From assembly GCA_946482295.1 (NCBI GenBank), contig CAMLRB010000153.1, positions 1 through 8,458 on the forward strand: 8,458 nucleotides of DNA, written 5' to 3'. The DNA is from an uncultured Bacteriovorax sp. (GTDB lineage: Bacteria; Bdellovibrionota; Bacteriovoracia; Bacteriovoracales; Bacteriovoracaceae). Every line of letters starts with the position of its first letter. Within the stretch, counting starts at the first letter, position 1. Of the stretch, positions 6,574-8,458 are shown in pieces. The translations under genes and the position numbers were made by a program. The notes below the pieces were generated by a model that was given only the letters and a program-made list of their open reading frames with translations, was not told where the DNA came from and searched no databases.

Positions 6574-6743
6574 CCAGGCTCTACTTCTACTTCGAACTGC
6601 TCTTCTTCTTCATTCCATTCGGCCGTGATGTGAAGAGGGTGGCAACAAACTTCACAATCGACGATAAAGTCTTGAGACTCACCTTCTTCAACGTAAATCT
6701 CTAGAGGAATGTTCTGAAAACAATAGTGACATTTGATTTCCAT
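6570..6743 (-). CDS. Small CPXCG-type Cys-rich zinc-ribbon protein
   Basis: A 57-residue acidic protein. It starts MEIKCHYCFQN, with Cys5 and Cys8 spaced as a zinc knuckle, and has IVDCEVCCHPL at 27-37 (Cys30, Cys33, Cys34), the signature of the small Cys-rich CPXCG family, which usually reads EDCxVCCRP. The name-giving CPxCG motif is changed to CHYCF here. The tail is Glu-rich (EWNEEEEQFEVEVEPG). The likely role is zinc binding; the family's function is unknown to me. AAGGA about 5 nt before the ATG supports the start. Its TAA overlaps the TAA of the convergent arylsulfotransferase-like gene in the palindrome TTAA (6570-6573). It begins only 18 nt after the T-run of the RRM gene's terminator, so it depends on read-through or on a promoter at the TATAAG (6755-6750). 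Confidence 0.8.
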   Translation of the reverse strand: MEIKCHYCFQNIPLEIYVEEGESQDFIVDCEVCCHPLHITAEWNEEEEQFEVEVEPG

Positions 6744-6761
6744 ACAGTCCTTATAGCACTT

Positions 6762-6790
6762 AAAAAAAAGGGCCGTCTTGCGACAGCCCT
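6762..6790 (-). terminator. Intrinsic terminator after the RRM gene, possibly bidirectional
   Basis: Read on the minus strand, AGGGCTGTC-GCAA-GACGGCCCT (6790-6769) forms a 9-bp stem with one G-U pair and a GNRA tetraloop, followed by eight T (6769-6762). This is a strong Rho-independent terminator for the transcript of the RRM protein gene. On the plus strand the same stem has one C/A mismatch and is followed by CTTTTATTTTTT, so it may also stop the transport operon after it passes antisense through the small CPXCG gene. Confidence 0.85.
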
Positions 6791-6904
6791 CTTTTATTTT
6801 TTGTGTTTGGTTTTAACTTCCAAACAATCGAACTCTTAACGCAAAGATCTCTGTTTCCAGCTTCCTTGCAGAGTAAAAACGCTCTCGCGTTTTTTCGATT
6901 GTTA
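6791..6904 (-). other. Structured 3' UTR of the RRM gene
   Basis: The 111 nt between the RRM stop codon and its terminator hold no gene but several complementary segments. AACAATCGAA (minus 6903-6894, starting inside the stop codon) pairs with TTCGATTGTT (6832-6823) as a 10-bp outer stem. Inside are AAAAACGC-TCTC-GCGTTTTT (6875-6894 on the plus strand; its last base is shared with the outer stem) and CTCTG/CAGAG. Beyond it GTTTGG/CCAAAC makes another hairpin. The A/T-rich hairpin could itself act as a weak terminator. A processed 3' UTR small RNA or a stability element is possible. Confidence 0.45.
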
Positions 6905-7216
6905 GTAACGGTTTCTTCCGCCGCCGCCGCCGAATCCACCACGTGATCCACCACGGTTATCGTTTGGAGTCATTGGTTTTGCTTCAGAAACAGTCATTGC
7001 ACGACCGTCCATTTCTGTACCGTGAAATTTGCTGATTGCTTCTTCTGCTTCTTCATCAGTCGACATTTCGATGAATCCGAAACCTTTTGATCTTCCAGTT
7101 TCACGATCAGTGATAACTTTTGAAGAATCAACAGTTCCTACTTCTTCAAACTTTTGTCTGAGAGATGCATCGTTTGTTGAGTACGGAAGATTTCCTACGT
7201 AAAGTTTTCTACCCAT
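6902..7216 (-). CDS. RRM RNA-binding protein with Gly/Arg-rich tail
   Basis: A 104-residue protein made of one RRM domain (about 3-80) and a low-complexity tail. RNP2 is KLYVGNLPY (4-12) and RNP1 is SKGFGFIEM (43-51), with the aromatic residues needed for RNA stacking (Tyr6, Phe46, Phe48). The tail (about 86-104: NDNRGGSRGGFGGGGGRNRY) is RGG-like, as in cyanobacterial Rbp and other bacterial RRM proteins linked to cold response. It should bind single-stranded RNA in the cytoplasm as a chaperone or post-transcriptional regulator. The start is fixed by a perfect Shine-Dalgarno TAAGGAGGT ending 5 nt before the ATG. That site lies in a predicted hairpin, so translation may be temperature-dependent or autoregulated. 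A structured 3' UTR and strong terminator follow. Confidence 0.93.
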   Translation of the reverse strand: MGRKLYVGNLPYSTNDASLRQKFEEVGTVDSSKVITDRETGRSKGFGFIEMSTDEEAEEAISKFHGTEMDGRAMTVSEAKPMTPNDNRGGSRGGFGGGGGRNRY

Positions 7217-7369
7217 TTTATACCTCCTTAAGGCTGGGGCCGCTAAAGAGGAGGGACTTACTACTGACCACTAATCTTAAAGGCGACGAACATTAACAAT
7301 GGCACCCTACATGAGTGCCTTAGGAAAGACTATCATTATTAATCAGAATTCGCCAGGGGGGTGAAAAGC
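7217..7369 (-). promoter_or_regulatory. Leader of the RRM gene with Shine-Dalgarno-sequestering hairpin
   Basis: On the minus strand CCTCTTTA (7251-7244) can pair with TAAGGAGG (7230-7223) over 8 bp with one G-U pair, and the loop contains GGC/GCC (7241-7239 with 7234-7232). The stem covers the whole Shine-Dalgarno sequence of the RRM gene. Further upstream GGCAC/GTGCC (7301-7305 with 7315-7319) forms a second, smaller hairpin without a T-run. I see no clear -35/-10 pair; AT-rich TTAATAAT around 7340 is a weak candidate. There is also no convincing terminator for the flavoprotein gene, so the leader may be read from it. Confidence 0.55.
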
Positions 7370-8458
7370 TTACTGTTTCCTTTTAATATTTTGGAGATTT
7401 GTTAGGAAAGTTTTAAGGTTCTCTGAAAGCTTCTTCTTTTTCCAGTAGCTTGCAGCGTGTTTATTGGCTTCGGCATAACCAGGATAAGGATGGATTGAAT
7501 CAAGTATTGTGTTTAGACCGAGGTTATTTTCCATGGCGAGTATAAATTCTTGCAACTGAAGAGATGAGTTCTTCCCTACAATCGTCACTCCAAGAATTTT
7601 ATCTGAATTTTTAGCGGTCCACACTTTTACAAAACCATTCTCAGCATTTTCAATGACAGCTCTATCCAGATTTGCGAATGGAAAAATCGTTTCTTCGAAT
7701 TCAATTTGTTTAATTTTTAACTCTTCTGCATTTAATCCCACTGCAGAAACTTCTGGATCGCAATAGGTACAACGAGGAATGAGCAGATGATCTACTTTAT
7801 ATTTTTTTAGAAAACCGAAGAGGATATTTAGGGCCACGACTTTAGCCTGATGAGAAGCAAAGTGAGTGTATTGAAATGGACCTGCCACATCCCCACAAGC
7901 GTAAATGTTGGAATAGGAAGTTTGAAGGTAATGGTTAGTCCAAATCGTGTTATCAGAATTCACTTTTAAACTTGGGAGTTTGAAATTGTGTGATGCCCTT
8001 CTTCCTAATGCTAACAACATTTGATCAAAAGCTAAAACTTTATCACCGTCATAGGTTTTCAAGCGAGCTTCATTATTTTTTACAGACAATAATTCAGATT
8101 GAATAAAAATTTGCACACCATCTTTTTTTAATTGTTCTTCAATAATGCGTGAAGCTTCAAGATCTTCACGGAAGAGAAGTCTGTTTTGTTTTTCTACAAT
8201 AGTAACTTTCGAGCCGAGGCGAGCAAAGGCCTGTGCTAGTTCAACTCCGATCGGCCCACCACCAATAATTAGAAAATTTTCAGGCAATTCTTTTAAAGAC
8301 CACAATGTTGAGGAAGTAAGAAAAGTTGTTGATTCAAGTCCAGGAATTGAAGGGATGAAAGGCTCGGCCCCTGTTGCCAACACAATATTCTTCGTTGTTA
8401 AAGTTTTTCCATTCACATGAACTTCATAGGGACTCAAAATCTGTGCTGTGCCTGTGAA
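7370..8458 (-). CDS. Mercuric-reductase/Lpd-like FAD-dependent disulfide oxidoreductase, N-terminus missing
   Basis: The visible 362 residues are the C-terminal three quarters of a class I flavoprotein disulfide reductase; the frame stays open to the right edge, so the 5' end is outside. Visible, numbered from the edge: VLATGAEPFIPSIPG (26-40, end of the first FAD part), NAD(P)H-binding GGGPIGVELAQAFARLGSKV (66-85) ending in VE, which favours NADH, the second FAD motif ACGDVAG (187-193), and the dimerisation domain with YCDPEVSAVGL and HPYPGYAEANKHAA (323-336). The tail from AEANKHAA to the end, with YWKKKK, resembles the MerA-like reductases that in other bacteria are often fused to or next to TVP38/TMEM64 proteins, more than true E3 of pyruvate dehydrogenase, where HxHP is usual. 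The redox-active N-terminal Cys pair cannot be checked. The substrate is unknown. Confidence 0.88.
   Translation of the reverse strand, partial: FTGTAQILSPYEVHVNGKTLTTKNIVLATGAEPFIPSIPGLESTTFLTSSTLWSLKELPENFLIIGGGPIGVELAQAFARLGSKVTIVEKQNRLLFREDLEASRIIEEQLKKDGVQIFIQSELLSVKNNEARLKTYDGDKVLAFDQMLLALGRRASHNFKLPSLKVNSDNTIWTNHYLQTSYSNIYACGDVAGPFQYTHFASHQAKVVALNILFGFLKKYKVDHLLIPRCTYCDPEVSAVGLNAEELKIKQIEFEETIFPFANLDRAVIENAENGFVKVWTAKNSDKILGVTIVGKNSSLQLQEFILAMENNLGLNTILDSIHPYPGYAEANKHAASYWKKKKLSENLKTFLTNLQNIKRKQ

Noticed and set aside
6800..6901. tRNA-like segment (minus strand has GAGTTCGATT resembling a T-loop)
   Set aside because: The flanking bases do not form the 5-bp T-stem, and there is no acceptor, D or anticodon arm at the right distances.
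6918..6932. CCG trinucleotide repeat
   Set aside because: It simply encodes the glycine run of the RRM protein tail; five units are not evidence of a functional microsatellite.
6760..6954. 64-residue minus-strand frame over the RRM gene end and its 3' UTR
   Set aside because: It overlaps the RRM gene out of frame and covers the terminator; no conserved pattern is seen.
8435..8437. TTG as start of the flavoprotein gene
   Set aside because: The frame remains open to the edge and the upstream residues FTGTAQI fit the family just before this point, so the real start lies outside the window.
1..8458. CRISPR array, insertion sequence, attachment site or phage gene
   Set aside because: No regularly spaced direct repeats, transposase, integrase or terminal inverted repeats with target duplication could be found by eye on either strand.

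Overview
The window reads like an AT-rich chromosome of a Gram-negative predatory-type bacterium of the Bdellovibrionota, most likely the Bacteriovoracales (Bacteriovorax/Peredibacter side). This is inference from gene content: a tandem of small secreted DUF3015-like proteins, a DUF4105 envelope protein, a glycine-tailed RRM protein and a Cys-rich CPXCG-type mini-protein, together with the base composition. No rRNA, tRNA, CRISPR array, insertion sequence or phage gene is visible.

Layout. Positions 1-703 (+) hold the end of one DUF3015-like gene and a complete second copy 12 bp downstream. A strong intrinsic terminator follows the pair, and it is built into the first codons of the next gene, a 636-residue DUF4105 (Lnb-type) envelope protein with a barrel-like C-terminal half (747-2657). 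That gene runs tail to tail into an unrecognised lipoprotein (2658-3227, -); the two stop codons abut inside the palindrome CTAGCTAG. From a 79-bp divergent intergenic region a four-gene + operon starts: a periplasmic NMT1/SsuA-type binding protein, an unusually short permease, an ATPase, and an exported arylsulfotransferase-like protein whose TTG start overlaps the ATPase stop (3307-6573). The tight spacing suggests one transport and processing unit, perhaps for a sulfonate or aryl sulfate, but the substrate cannot be read from sequence.

The operon ends tail to tail, with a 4-bp stop-codon overlap, against a 57-residue CPXCG-type zinc-ribbon gene (6570-6743, -). Further right on the minus strand are a strong terminator, about 110 nt of structured 3' UTR, an RRM RNA-binding protein (6902-7216) whose perfect Shine-Dalgarno sequence lies in a predicted hairpin, and the C-terminal 362 residues of a mercuric-reductase/dihydrolipoamide-dehydrogenase-like flavoprotein that enters from the right edge (7370-8458).

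The most interesting points are a terminator that doubles as the start of the DUF4105 gene, the coupling of a minimal NitT/TauT-type ABC importer with an arylsulfotransferase-like protein, and the RNA structures on both sides of the RRM gene. No plainly new defence or mobile system is visible.
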